Source of the DNA: JBEKYD01 sp052325345
Lineage (GTDB): Bacteria > Acidobacteriota > Terriglobia > Bryobacterales > Bryobacteraceae
Assembly: GCA_052325345.1 (NCBI GenBank)
Contig: JBKQVG010000255.1
Span: 1 to 34,953 of the forward strand
Direction: 5' to 3'
Length of the DNA: 34,953 nucleotides
Part shown: in pieces, positions 25,147 to 33,214 of the stretch
Layout: the number at the start of each line of letters is the position of its first letter
Position numbering within the stretch: position 1 is the first letter of the stretch
Made by a program: the position numbers and the translations under genes
The notes under the pieces: generated by a model
What the model was told of the DNA's origin: nothing
The model's input: only the letters and a program-made list of their open reading frames with translations
The model's database searches: none

Positions 25147-26319
25147 CTACCGCCGCAGCCACACCACGGTTTCCAGATGATACGTCTGTGGAAACAAATC
25201 CACCAAAGTCATGCGGCCGATGGCATAGCCGCCGGCCGTCAGTCCCGCCAGGTCCCGAGCTAATGTAGACGGGTCGCACGATACGATGGTTAGCCTCGGC
25301 GGCGCAAGTTCCAGCAGGCGCCGCACCACGGTCTTGCCCAAACCGGCGCGGGGAGGGTCCAGCAGCACGAAATCGGGCGCGGTTTCGAGCGCGCCCAGAT
25401 AGGATTCCACGCTGGCCCGCTCGGCCGTCACATTCGAAATCCCGGCGCGTTCGGCGTTAAACTCCAGGTCGCGCACGGCCGCTCCGCCGGCTTCCACCGC
25501 GACTACGCGTTCGAACCGCCGCGCCAGCGGCAGGGTGAACAAGCCCACCCCGGCGTATAGATCGAGCGCCGCCGAGCCCGCCGCTCTTTCCGATGCCGCA
25601 TCCCCCAAGACCGTTGTCACCAGCTCATCGACCAGAAACCGGTTCACCTGAAAGAACGAATTGCGGCTCACCCGAAAGCGGCCCTGGTAATCCAGCGCGC
25701 CATCCGCCAGGCCGGGAATGCGCTCGCCGCACCACTCGAAAAACCGGCGTGAGACCGGCCGCGCGGTTTCAAGCACGTTCAACTGCACCCGTTCTTCATC
25801 GGTGAAAACCTCCAGGGAGCGCAGGAAGTTCGGCCACCGGCGGTCGCGGGCCATGGCGGCGAATGTGGCGACGACCTGGTTCAGCTTGGGCGATGCCACC
25901 GGGCATCGTTCGATGGCGCAGAGCCGGTGCGATCGCGCCTCGCGGTATCCCAGCGTGCCGCCGTCCACGTGCAACTGGACCCGGTTGCGGTAGCCGAACG
26001 GCTCGCTCATCACCAGGTCGACCTGCTCCGGCGGCTGCATCTTGCCGACGCGCTGAATCACTTCCGTCAGGATGGCGCGCTTGGCGGCGAGCTGTGCCGC
26101 GTAGGGCAGGTGCTGGTAATGGCAACCGCCGCAGCGGCCGAAATACGGGCACTCCGCCGCCACGCGCTCCGCCGCCGGCTGGACGATTTCGACGGTTCGC
26201 CCCTCCAGAAGCCCGCGCCGCTCGCGGTCCACCTCGACGCGCACGCGCTCGCCGGCCGCTACGTAGGGCGCCAGCACCACGCGGCCGTCCAGCCGCCCCA
26301 GCCCATTGCCGCCATACAC
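25147..26319 (-). CDS. TrmA/RlmD-family RNA (uracil-5-)-methyltransferase
   Basis: Methylates C5 of a uridine in 23S rRNA or tRNA using SAM. Visible are the iron-sulfur cysteines C57, C63 and C66 in CPYFGRCGGC, the SAM-binding LDLYAGVGLFTLPLA, LLDPPRAGL, and the catalytic Cys in VSCDPSTLARDL. 390 residues from GTG 26319. The frame continues upstream with IENQIEVLIEKLVYGG, the expected start of the TRAM domain, but offers no ATG, GTG or TTG before a stop codon. Thus the true start is unclear; an ATG at 26375 lies in another frame. RlmD, RlmC and TrmA cannot be told apart with certainty. Confidence 0.88.
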   Translation of the reverse strand: MYGGNGLGRLDGRVVLAPYVAAGERVRVEVDRERRGLLEGRTVEIVQPAAERVAAECPYFGRCGGCHYQHLPYAAQLAAKRAILTEVIQRVGKMQPPEQVDLVMSEPFGYRNRVQLHVDGGTLGYREARSHRLCAIERCPVASPKLNQVVATFAAMARDRRWPNFLRSLEVFTDEERVQLNVLETARPVSRRFFEWCGERIPGLADGALDYQGRFRVSRNSFFQVNRFLVDELVTTVLGDAASERAAGSAALDLYAGVGLFTLPLARRFERVVAVEAGGAAVRDLEFNAERAGISNVTAERASVESYLGALETAPDFVLLDPPRAGLGKTVVRRLLELAPPRLTIVSCDPSTLARDLAGLTAGGYAIGRMTLVDLFPQTYHLETVVWLRR

Positions 26320-26437
26320 CAGTTTCTCGATCAGGACTTCGATTTGGTTTTCGATTGCGCGCCGCCTTTCACCATCAAATCACGAATCGCGCGCGTTGAG
26401 TAGCCGCTTGACTCAGGCCGATCGGGCGGCGGAATCG

Positions 26438-28021
26438 TCAATGGGCGCCCGCGGCGGGCCGCGCTTGCCGCGCCCTCCGCATCAGCAGCACCAGCGGCAC
26501 GATGGCGAGAAAGAGAAAGCCCATGACGCGAAACGCCTCGACGAAACTCAGCAGGGCCGCCTGTTGCTGGACCGTCCGGTACAGCAACGCCAGGCCTTGG
26601 CGGCCGGCCGTTTGATCGGAACCGCCGCGGAAAAACACGCCGTCGGCCTGCGCCAGGAACTGCCGCACTTGCTGGCTATACGGTGTGATGTGCGCGGCGA
26701 GGATCGCCTGATGGAACTGGGACCGCCGCGCCACAAAGGTCGTAACGAACGAAATGCCGACACTGGAGCCGATGTTCCGCATCACGCTATAAAGGCTGGT
26801 GGCATAGCCGGTTTCCGCCGTCGGGATTGGATCCATGGTCAGCGTGGTCAGCGGAACGAAGACGAAAGCCATGCCCACGCCCTGATTGATCTGGTGCCAA
26901 AAGATATCCCACGTTCCCGATTGCAGGTCCATGCGCGAATAGCCGAAGAACGCCATGCTGGCCACGACGAATCCGAAAATCAGCATCTTCCGCCCGTCCC
27001 AGCCCTTGCCCAAAAGATATCCGACCAGCGGCATGCAAATCGCCGTGCCGATCCCGCGCGGACTGGTCCAAATGCCGGCCGTGACCGCAGTCCAGCCCAG
27101 CAGCGTCTGCATGAACAACGGCAACAGCACGAGACTGCCGTAGAGCACGAATCCCAGAATCGTGACCAGCCCGATACCGGAGGCGAAGCTCCGATATTTC
27201 AGCAGCCGGAAGCGGACGATGGGTTGCTCCACCAGGAGCTCGCGAATCACAAAAGCCGGCAGCATGGTTCCCGCGATGAGCGCCAGCGTCACGATGAAAT
27301 TAGAGCCTAGCCAGTCCTCTTCCTGGCCTTTATCCAGCATGATCTGAAGCGCTCCCATGCCGACGGCCAGCATGCCCAATCCCCAGAAATCCACCCGCAT
27401 GCTCCCGCGGCGAATATAGGGCGGATCGTAAAGAAACAGCGAGATCATGATCAGGCTGGCGAGGCCGACGGGCAGGTTGATGTAAAACACCCAGCGCCAC
27501 GAATAGGTGTCCGTCAGCCAGCCGCCCAGAGTCGGCCCGAGGATCGGCGCCGCCACGATGCCGAGTCCCCAGAAGGCCATGGCTTTGCCTCTTTCCTGCC
27601 CCGGAAACTCTTCCAGCAATACGGCTTGCGAGAGCGGCTGCAGACCCCCGCCCGTGGTGCCTTGAAGCACCCGAAAAAAGATCAGCGCGGAGAGACTCGG
27701 GGCCAGGCCGCAACAGATGCTCGATAGAGTGAATCCGGTCACCACCATCAGCAGGAGGCGCTTCCGGCCGATGTAGTTCGCCAGCCATCCGGTAATCGGG
27801 AGGACCACGGCATTCGCCACCAGGTAGGAGGTCAATACCCAGGTGGCTTCATCCACGCTGGCGGAAAGGCTCCCGGCTATGTGCGGCAAGCTGACATTGA
27901 CGACGGAAGTATCCAGCACCTCCATGACGGCGCTGGACATGACGGCGACCGCAATCACCCAGCGGCTGACCTGTGGGCGGCTGAAACCAGGGTCCTCTCC
28001 GAGTTGGGAGCCGGTCAGCAT
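26438..28021 (-). CDS. DHA2-family multidrug efflux transporter
   Basis: A 527-residue major-facilitator protein with about 14 hydrophobic helices. Motif C-like AFWGLGIVAAPILGPTLGGW, the early VLDTSVVNVSLPHIAGSL and GWLANYIGRKRLLL are characteristic of EmrB/QacA-type drug:proton antiporters. EmrB needs a membrane-fusion partner; no HlyD/EmrA gene is adjacent, so the partner is elsewhere or the pump acts alone. ATG start at 28021. A near-perfect palindrome lies 50 bases upstream (28071-28087). The gap to hemB (divergent) is about 250 bases. Confidence 0.93.
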   Translation of the reverse strand: MLTGSQLGEDPGFSRPQVSRWVIAVAVMSSAVMEVLDTSVVNVSLPHIAGSLSASVDEATWVLTSYLVANAVVLPITGWLANYIGRKRLLLMVVTGFTLSSICCGLAPSLSALIFFRVLQGTTGGGLQPLSQAVLLEEFPGQERGKAMAFWGLGIVAAPILGPTLGGWLTDTYSWRWVFYINLPVGLASLIMISLFLYDPPYIRRGSMRVDFWGLGMLAVGMGALQIMLDKGQEEDWLGSNFIVTLALIAGTMLPAFVIRELLVEQPIVRFRLLKYRSFASGIGLVTILGFVLYGSLVLLPLFMQTLLGWTAVTAGIWTSPRGIGTAICMPLVGYLLGKGWDGRKMLIFGFVVASMAFFGYSRMDLQSGTWDIFWHQINQGVGMAFVFVPLTTLTMDPIPTAETGYATSLYSVMRNIGSSVGISFVTTFVARRSQFHQAILAAHITPYSQQVRQFLAQADGVFFRGGSDQTAGRQGLALLYRTVQQQAALLSFVEAFRVMGFLFLAIVPLVLLMRRARQARPAAGAH

Positions 28022-28070
28022 GAGGCTCGGGTCCGCGCAGCGCCACTCCCATATTCCGTCGCGGCCGTCA

Positions 28071-28087
28071 ACTTACGAAACATAAGT
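28071..28087. promoter_or_regulatory. Possible operator upstream of the efflux gene
   Basis: ACTTACG-AAA-CATAAGT is a 17-base palindrome with one mismatch in seven pairs, 50 bases before the transporter start. Reading on the minus strand, TTGACG follows directly (28067-28072) and could be a -35 hexamer, but no good -10 is seen at the right distance. Such sites are typical of TetR- or MarR-type repressors of drug pumps. The TetR gene at 33465 is not adjacent. Confidence 0.4.
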
Positions 28088-28253
28088 CCTCGCCGCTTCG
28101 TCTCTTCACGCCAATCGGCATTGTTTATCTGGAATTCATGGTAGTGCGCATGCGGGGAGGATTCCAAATGGCGTGAGGTTGTATTCGCTTGAATCCGCCC
28201 GCCGATCGTTTCATGCGGCGCGGCGTGAACCGGATCGCGTTCCCCGCACGCGT

Positions 28254-28259
28254 TACAAT
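28254..28259 (+). promoter_or_regulatory. Possible -10 element of hemB
   Basis: TACAAT is one base from the consensus TATAAT. Transcription starting about seven bases after it would begin near 28266, three bases from the hemB ATG, so the mRNA would be nearly leaderless. No clear -35 is seen, and hemB has no Shine-Dalgarno. Confidence 0.35.
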
Positions 28260-28268
28260 TCGTTAGAG

Positions 28269-29252
28269 ATGCCCTTTCCGATTCACCGCCCGCGCCGATT
28301 GCGAGCCAGCGAGCGTCTGCGCAGCCTGGTGCGGGAAACGCGCCTCCATCCGGCTCAATTCATCCTCCCCTTATTTGCCTGTCCAGGCGAGGGAGTGCGG
28401 CGCGAAATCGGCGCCATGCCCGGCAATTACCAGTTGTCGGTGGATGAAATTGTCAAAGAGTGCGCCGAACTGAAGTCGCTGGGCATTGGCGGCACGATCC
28501 TGTTCGGCCTGCCGGAATCGAAAGACGACCGGGCCTCCGGCGCGTATGACGATGACGGCATCGTGCAGCGCGCCGTCCGCGCCATCCGCCGCGAGGCGCC
28601 CGGCCTGCTGGTGGTGACCGACGTCTGCAACTGCGAGTACACCAGCCACGGCCATTGCGGCTATATCCGGCCGGACGACAAGAACGGCGACGTGGATAAC
28701 GACGTTACCCTGGAGTGGCTGGCTAAAACCTCGGTATCGCACGCCCGCGCCGGCGCCGACATGGTGGCTCCTTCCGACATGATGGATGGCCGCGTCGCCG
28801 CCATTCGCCGCGCGCTCGACGCCGCCGGCTTTCCGCAGATTCCCATCATGAGTTACGCCGCCAAGTTCGCCTCGGTGTTCTACGGACCCTTCCGCGAGGC
28901 CGCCGAATCCACGCCCCAGTTCGGCGACCGGCGCGGCTATCAAATGGACCCTGCCAACGCCCGCGAAGCCATGCACGAAATCTCGCTCGACCTGGAAGAG
29001 GGCGCCGACATTATTATGGTGAAGCCGGCCATGCCTTACCTGGATCTGATCGCCGAAGCCCGCCGGCGCTGGGACGTGCCCATCGCCGCCTACCAGGTGA
29101 GCGGCGAGTATTCCATGATCGCCGCCGCGGCCCGCAACGGCTGGCTCGATCACGATCGGGCCATGATGGAAAGCCTGACAGCGATTGCCCGCGCGGGAGC
29201 CTCCATCATTCTGACCTACTTTGCCAAACCCGCGGCCAGGCTGCTGGACTGA
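28269..29252 (+). CDS. hemB: Delta-aminolevulinic acid dehydratase (porphobilinogen synthase)
   Basis: Joins two molecules of 5-aminolevulinate into porphobilinogen, the second common step of heme synthesis. The zinc cysteines C120, C122 and C130 lie in DVCNCEYTSHGHC, which marks a zinc-dependent type. The two Schiff-base lysines are K199 in SYAAKFASVFYGPFR and K252 in MVKPAMPYLD. 327 residues from ATG 28269, the usual length; an open frame to 28173 upstream does not look coding. The histidine-kinase gene starts ten bases after its stop, so the three genes hemB-kinase-regulator may be co-transcribed. Confidence 0.96.
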   Translation: MPFPIHRPRRLRASERLRSLVRETRLHPAQFILPLFACPGEGVRREIGAMPGNYQLSVDEIVKECAELKSLGIGGTILFGLPESKDDRASGAYDDDGIVQRAVRAIRREAPGLLVVTDVCNCEYTSHGHCGYIRPDDKNGDVDNDVTLEWLAKTSVSHARAGADMVAPSDMMDGRVAAIRRALDAAGFPQIPIMSYAAKFASVFYGPFREAAESTPQFGDRRGYQMDPANAREAMHEISLDLEEGADIIMVKPAMPYLDLIAEARRRWDVPIAAYQVSGEYSMIAAAARNGWLDHDRAMMESLTAIARAGASIILTYFAKPAARLLD

Positions 29253-29262
29253 AGAACCATCC

Positions 29263-30276
29263 ATGCCCGTCTCCCACGACTTGCTGGAAAGCTTCCTGGC
29301 GCAGGGGCAGGCATGCCACTGGATGCTGGACACGGACGGGGTCTTCCAATTTGTCTACGGCGATTCGGCGCCGTTGCTCGGCAAAGCGGCGAACGAGCTG
29401 GCGGGGCGGCAGATAGGCGAAGCGCTCGATCCGGAAACCGGCGGGATCTGGCGCGAGCGCCTGGCCAAGGTCCTCGGCGGCGAGTATTTGCAATTGCGCG
29501 AACGCCGCGGCGACGGGCTTTGGTACGTGTTCTGTTTTCCCATGCGCGTGGACGGCGAGATCCGCTATGCGGGAGCCGCGGGCCGCGAAGTCACGGCGCT
29601 GGCCACCGCCGACCGGGAGTTGCGGAACACGGTTCTCGGCGCTTTGCGCCAGCAGCAGTTCGAGCGCGGTTCCATCGCGCGTTTTCTACACGACGTGGTG
29701 GGGCAGAACCTGACCGCGCTGGGTCTGCAGATCGACCTGGTTCGCATGGATGTTCCCGATTCCATCCCGGAGCCGCTGGCGCGGCTGCGGGACGTGCAGA
29801 AGCTGCTGGAACGGATCATGGCGCAAGTGCGCGATTACAGCTACGAGCTGAACCCCTCGGCGGTGGAGCGCGCCGGCCTGCGCGCCGCCCTCGACCGCAT
29901 GGGCGCGCGGCTCCGCGACCGCATTGCCGGCACGCTGCGCATCAACGTCGATCCGTCGCTCCGGATCGATCCCCATACCGCGGCGGCCTTGTATCATATC
30001 GCCGAGGAAGCCGTGGACAACGCCGTGCAGCACGCCGGTTGCTCTTTCATCGAAATCGCGGTAAAGTCCACACGTAATGGGGCTACTCTGGAGGTGCGCG
30101 ACAACGGCCGGGGCTTCGATCCTTCCGACTTGCAGAATGGCAGCCGCGGGTTGGGGCTGCTGACCATGGAGCACCATGCCGCCGAGGCCGGGCTGGAACT
30201 CGAGATTCTGAGCAGCCGAGCCGCCGGAACAACCATAAGCGCTTTCTGTAATAAAGACCGCGGGAGGAGGAAATGA
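29263..30276 (+). CDS. Sensor histidine kinase (HisKA_3/NarX-like) with PAS domain
   Basis: A cytosolic two-component sensor of 337 residues, without signal peptide or membrane helix. Residues about 10-110 look like a PAS domain (HWMLDTDGVFQFVYGD...LLGKAANELAGRQIGE). The HisKA_3 phosphoacceptor is H143 in SIARFLHDVVGQNLTALG. The ATPase part has N253 in EEAVDNAVQHAG, DNGRGFD (290-296) and GLGLL. It would phosphorylate the regulator encoded by the next gene; the two overlap by four bases. The signal is unknown. Position behind hemB hints at heme, oxygen or redox sensing, but the PAS ligand cannot be read from sequence. ATG start at 29263. Confidence 0.93.
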   Translation: MPVSHDLLESFLAQGQACHWMLDTDGVFQFVYGDSAPLLGKAANELAGRQIGEALDPETGGIWRERLAKVLGGEYLQLRERRGDGLWYVFCFPMRVDGEIRYAGAAGREVTALATADRELRNTVLGALRQQQFERGSIARFLHDVVGQNLTALGLQIDLVRMDVPDSIPEPLARLRDVQKLLERIMAQVRDYSYELNPSAVERAGLRAALDRMGARLRDRIAGTLRINVDPSLRIDPHTAAALYHIAEEAVDNAVQHAGCSFIEIAVKSTRNGATLEVRDNGRGFDPSDLQNGSRGLGLLTMEHHAAEAGLELEILSSRAAGTTISAFCNKDRGRRK

Positions 30277-30950
30277 CATTCGACATTGTTCTTGTCGATG
30301 ATCACAAGCTGGTTCGCGACGGAATCAAAACCATCCTGGAGCGCGGCGCGGAGTTTCGCGTGGTGGGCGAGGCCGAGAACGGTTCCGACGCGGTGCAGCT
30401 TTGCCGCAAGGCCCAGCCCCACATGGTGCTGATGGATATCGGGCTGCCCGGCATGAATGGGATTGAAGCCACCACCGAATTGCTGCGCCACTGCCCCGGC
30501 ATCAAGATCGTGATTCTGTCCATGTACGACGATGAGAACTCGGTGGTGAGCGCGATTCGCGGCGGCGCGCGGGCCTTCGTTCTGAAAACCGCGTCCTCCG
30601 CCGAACTGCTGGACGCCTTGCGCACGGTGGCGCGCGGCGGCTCGTACTTGAGCTCGTCGGTGTCGGACCGGCTGCTGCTGCGCATTCAGCGCGGCGACCT
30701 GGAAACGCACGATCGCAGCCCGCTCGAATCCCTCTCGCCGCGCGAGCTGCAGGTGCTGCGCCTGGTAGCGGAAGGCAAGACCAGCAAGGATATCGCCGTC
30801 ATGCTCGATCTCGGCCTGCAAACCGTACGCAGCTACCGCAAGACCATGATGAAGAAACTGGGCGTCAACAACGTGGCCGGTCTCACCCAGCTTGCCCTGG
30901 CCACGGGCATCACCCAATGGAACAAACCGGATGTTGACCAGGTGGGGTGA
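30273..30950 (+). CDS. NarL/LuxR-family response regulator
   Basis: 225 residues. The receiver domain has the acidic pocket D9/D10, the phosphoacceptor D55 in VLMDIGLPGM, and the K in AFVLKTASS. The C-terminal LuxR helix-turn-helix reads LSPRELQVLRLVAEGKTSKD, then LGLQTVRSYRKTMMKKLG. It should act as a DNA-binding output partner of the kinase just upstream, with which it overlaps by an ATGA. The targets are unknown; the RIC operon downstream and hemB are candidates by proximity only. Confidence 0.95.
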   Translation: MTFDIVLVDDHKLVRDGIKTILERGAEFRVVGEAENGSDAVQLCRKAQPHMVLMDIGLPGMNGIEATTELLRHCPGIKIVILSMYDDENSVVSAIRGGARAFVLKTASSAELLDALRTVARGGSYLSSSVSDRLLLRIQRGDLETHDRSPLESLSPRELQVLRLVAEGKTSKDIAVMLDLGLQTVRSYRKTMMKKLGVNNVAGLTQLALATGITQWNKPDVDQVG

Positions 30951-31261
30951 TCTCGCGGTCGCCGATGCCCACGTCCACGTCGATCTGCATCCGCAGGGGC
31001 GCGGGTGGTGCGGTTATTACGTAACGCGCCCTGAGCCGGCCTCCGGGTTTGTTTCCAGCGAGCGAAAACTTCCCTTGGACAGGTGTCCCACTCCGATTGG
31101 CAACCAGCGCATCGTTTCCCCGCCACCGGGATACGACAGGGCAGGAGGGCTGATTCTGTAACTATCTTTATTATCAACAGCAAATGGCTGTGACCGGTGA
31201 GGGTTACATCAATTTTCCGGGGCGGAAAGCCAATTCTGCGCCGGGAAGTCGCCGGGACGCA
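30951..31261. other. Convergent gap with one short repeat
   Basis: Between the response regulator and the convergent polyferredoxin gene. 31013-31032 is the reverse-orientation copy of the 20-base motif at 9938-9957 (19 of 20 bases). The rest shows no gene. A frame running through 30892-31161 has no domain and overlaps the response-regulator gene. Confidence 0.6.
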
Positions 31262-32308
31262 TCAGGGATGGTTGAATTGGTTGGCGTGGGGGACCAGTTC
31301 CAGGTAGACCTGGGTGGGGAGTTGGGTTTGCCAGTGGCCCGACAGGCGGGCCCAGCCACAGACTCCTATAAAGAGGATCGCCAGACCTGCAGCTACAACC
31401 CAAGCCGGTGTGCTCCGGCGGGTGGGAGCAGACAGAAACAGCGCTCCGGCGGCGGGACACGCGGCGACGCATTCCAGGCACGCGGTGCATTCGGCGGAGC
31501 GGATCGAAACCAGGCGGTCCACCGGCAGCAACGAAGGGCACGCTTTGGCGCAACGGCCGCAATCGATGCACGCGGCGCAATCGCGGCGGATACGGAGCGG
31601 GCTGGCCAGCGCCGCGAGTCCCATCAGCGCGCCGTAAGGGCACAGATAGCGGCACCAGAAGTTTTGAACGAACAGCGAGGCGACAACCAGGGCCGCGATA
31701 AAGAGCCAGCCGGCCGCACCCAGGAAGCGGAAGAAGTTCAGCATTTTGACGTCGTCCACCATGCCGTAGGGGCCATCCAGGAAAGCGCGGATGGCCGCCA
31801 CCGACATGGAGCCGACGGCCAGGAGAAACAAGCCCAGCAGCAAATACTTCAGGCTGCGCAGACCGGCATCGAGGCGCCGCGGCAGATGCAAATTGCGGCC
31901 GAAGATGCGGCGTCCGAGCCGCCACAGAGCTTCCGAAACGGTTCCCACCGGGCACAGCCAGCCGCAGAAGCTTTTGCGAAACATCCACGACGCCGCCAGG
32001 AAGGCGGCGAGCAGCAGCATTCCCGCCGGGTGGAGCCTGGGCATGCGGCCGGTGGCGGCGAATACCTTCCAATTCATGAGCGCCGCGATCGGCAGCCAGC
32101 CTTCCACGCCGGGCGGGCGCGCGGCCCACATGGACCGGCCGCCGGTTTCGCAAAAGCGCACGAAGAGGTAGAACTCCAGCCCGATCCAGGCGTTCAGCGC
32201 CAGGAAGACGAGTTGGACGGCGTGGCGCAACGCTTGCGAACGGTCGCGCGGCGCGCGCTTCACCAACTTCTTGCGCGGTTTCTGCAGCGGTACCGCCAGC
32301 ACGCTCAT
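31262..32308 (-). CDS. Membrane polyferredoxin (NapH/CcoG-like)
   Basis: A 348-residue membrane iron-sulfur protein with about five hydrophobic helices. Two CxxxCP signatures, CGWLCPVG and CRYLCPYG, follow the pattern of NapH/NosR/CcoG proteins. Towards the C-terminus two ferredoxin motifs, CAACIDCGRCAKACP and CTACLECVAACP, would hold two 4Fe-4S clusters. A C-terminal hydrophobic helix and a short tail follow. Electron transfer from the membrane to a partner is the usual role. It is read with the RIC gene upstream (14 bases between them), so it may feed electrons to iron-sulfur repair or to a nitrogen-oxide enzyme; that is inference. Confidence 0.88.
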   Translation of the reverse strand: MSVLAVPLQKPRKKLVKRAPRDRSQALRHAVQLVFLALNAWIGLEFYLFVRFCETGGRSMWAARPPGVEGWLPIAALMNWKVFAATGRMPRLHPAGMLLLAAFLAASWMFRKSFCGWLCPVGTVSEALWRLGRRIFGRNLHLPRRLDAGLRSLKYLLLGLFLLAVGSMSVAAIRAFLDGPYGMVDDVKMLNFFRFLGAAGWLFIAALVVASLFVQNFWCRYLCPYGALMGLAALASPLRIRRDCAACIDCGRCAKACPSLLPVDRLVSIRSAECTACLECVAACPAAGALFLSAPTRRSTPAWVVAAGLAILFIGVCGWARLSGHWQTQLPTQVYLELVPHANQFNHP

Positions 32309-32322
32309 GGCCTGCGCTCGCT

Positions 32323-33048
32323 TCAGCGCGCTCCTTCGAGAGCGATGGCGCGCGGGAACAAGATGTTGTTTTCCAGGTGGATGTGGCGGTGCAAATCGGC
32401 TTCAAAGGCGGCCAAGGCCCGATACAGGGTCAGAAAGCTGACGCAGGCATCGGCCGGGGCGGCGTAGTTGTTGCTGGCGCGGCGCAGGCTGCGAAGAGCC
32501 TCGCCGGCGCTGTCGTGCTCGTGGACCATCATGGCTACCGGATTGCGCACGCTGCCGAATGGCGATGGCGGGGCCGGCGCTCCCGCCGAGACGGCTTCCT
32601 CCAGGCGCACAATGTAGGGGAACAAGACCATCTCTTCTTTCATCAAGTGCGAGGACAGCTCTTCGGCCAGCGCGCCGAACGTCTGGCGCAACTCGGACAA
32701 TTCGGGGTGGTTGGCGCCGTGCGCCTCGACCACCTTATCGAACAGCGGAGGGAGCCGCGCAATCTCACCGCGGACGTACTCATGGTGCGTGTTGCGAATG
32801 TGCGCGGCGAGTTCGGCGAGCGGCGCCGCTTGCCAGTCGCGATCGATGCGGCCCTGGTTGGCCGCCTGGCCGGCCGCCTCCAGGGACTCCAACACCCGCT
32901 CCAACGGCACCTTGGCCGCACAGCAGGCCTGTTCCAGAGTCTGGCCGCCGCCGCAGCAATAGTCGATGCCCAGTTGCTCGAAGACCTGGGTTGCCGCGGG
33001 GACCTCCAGGGCCAAGTCGCGAACCGTTTTTTCCGTCGTCACGCTCAT
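32323..33048 (-). CDS. Iron-sulfur cluster repair di-iron protein (RIC/ScdA/YtfE)
   Basis: Repairs iron-sulfur clusters damaged by nitric oxide or oxidants. The N-terminal ScdA domain has the GIDYCCGGGQTLEQAC motif (residues about 27-42). The hemerythrin-like half carries the iron ligands in NTHHEYVRGE, HLMKEEMVLFP, VHEHDSAGE and HRHIHLENNILFP. 241 residues, full length. ATG start at 33048 with GAGGTGA at 33053-33059 (complement). First gene of the operon with the polyferredoxin. A Crp/FNR-like palindrome lies upstream. Confidence 0.95.
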   Translation of the reverse strand: MSVTTEKTVRDLALEVPAATQVFEQLGIDYCCGGGQTLEQACCAAKVPLERVLESLEAAGQAANQGRIDRDWQAAPLAELAAHIRNTHHEYVRGEIARLPPLFDKVVEAHGANHPELSELRQTFGALAEELSSHLMKEEMVLFPYIVRLEEAVSAGAPAPPSPFGSVRNPVAMMVHEHDSAGEALRSLRRASNNYAAPADACVSFLTLYRALAAFEADLHRHIHLENNILFPRAIALEGAR

Positions 33049-33068
33049 GTTCTCACCTCGAAGACAGA

Positions 33069-33109
33069 GAGTAGCGCGGCGGGAATTCCAGGGCTATGAC
33101 TTTAGTCAC
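33069..33109 (-). promoter_or_regulatory. Predicted Crp/FNR-type (NO or redox) promoter of the RIC operon
   Basis: TGAC-TTTA-GTCA at 33098-33109 is a palindrome of the TTGAC-N4-GTCAA type bound by DNR/NnrR/HcpR-like regulators. On the minus strand TACTCT (33074-33069) can serve as a weak -10. With transcription from 33062 the centre of the palindrome falls at -41.5, the normal spacing of a class II Crp/FNR activator. The outermost bases of the consensus (TTG/CAA) are not matched. The regulator gene is not in the window. Confidence 0.55.
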
Positions 33110-33214
33110 AGCGTAGGAGGAGCTTGACAAAATAAAAACTGACGTGTCATTCTTTATTTGACATGAAACGATTTCGTTGTCCGGCACAGGCGTTAAAATA
33201 ACGGCCCAAAGTGG

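Noticed and set aside
33121..33175. AT-rich stretch with two TTGACA hexamers as a strong promoter
   Set aside because: No -10 hexamer at 16-18 bases from either one, and the tetR gene begins about 300 bases further on.
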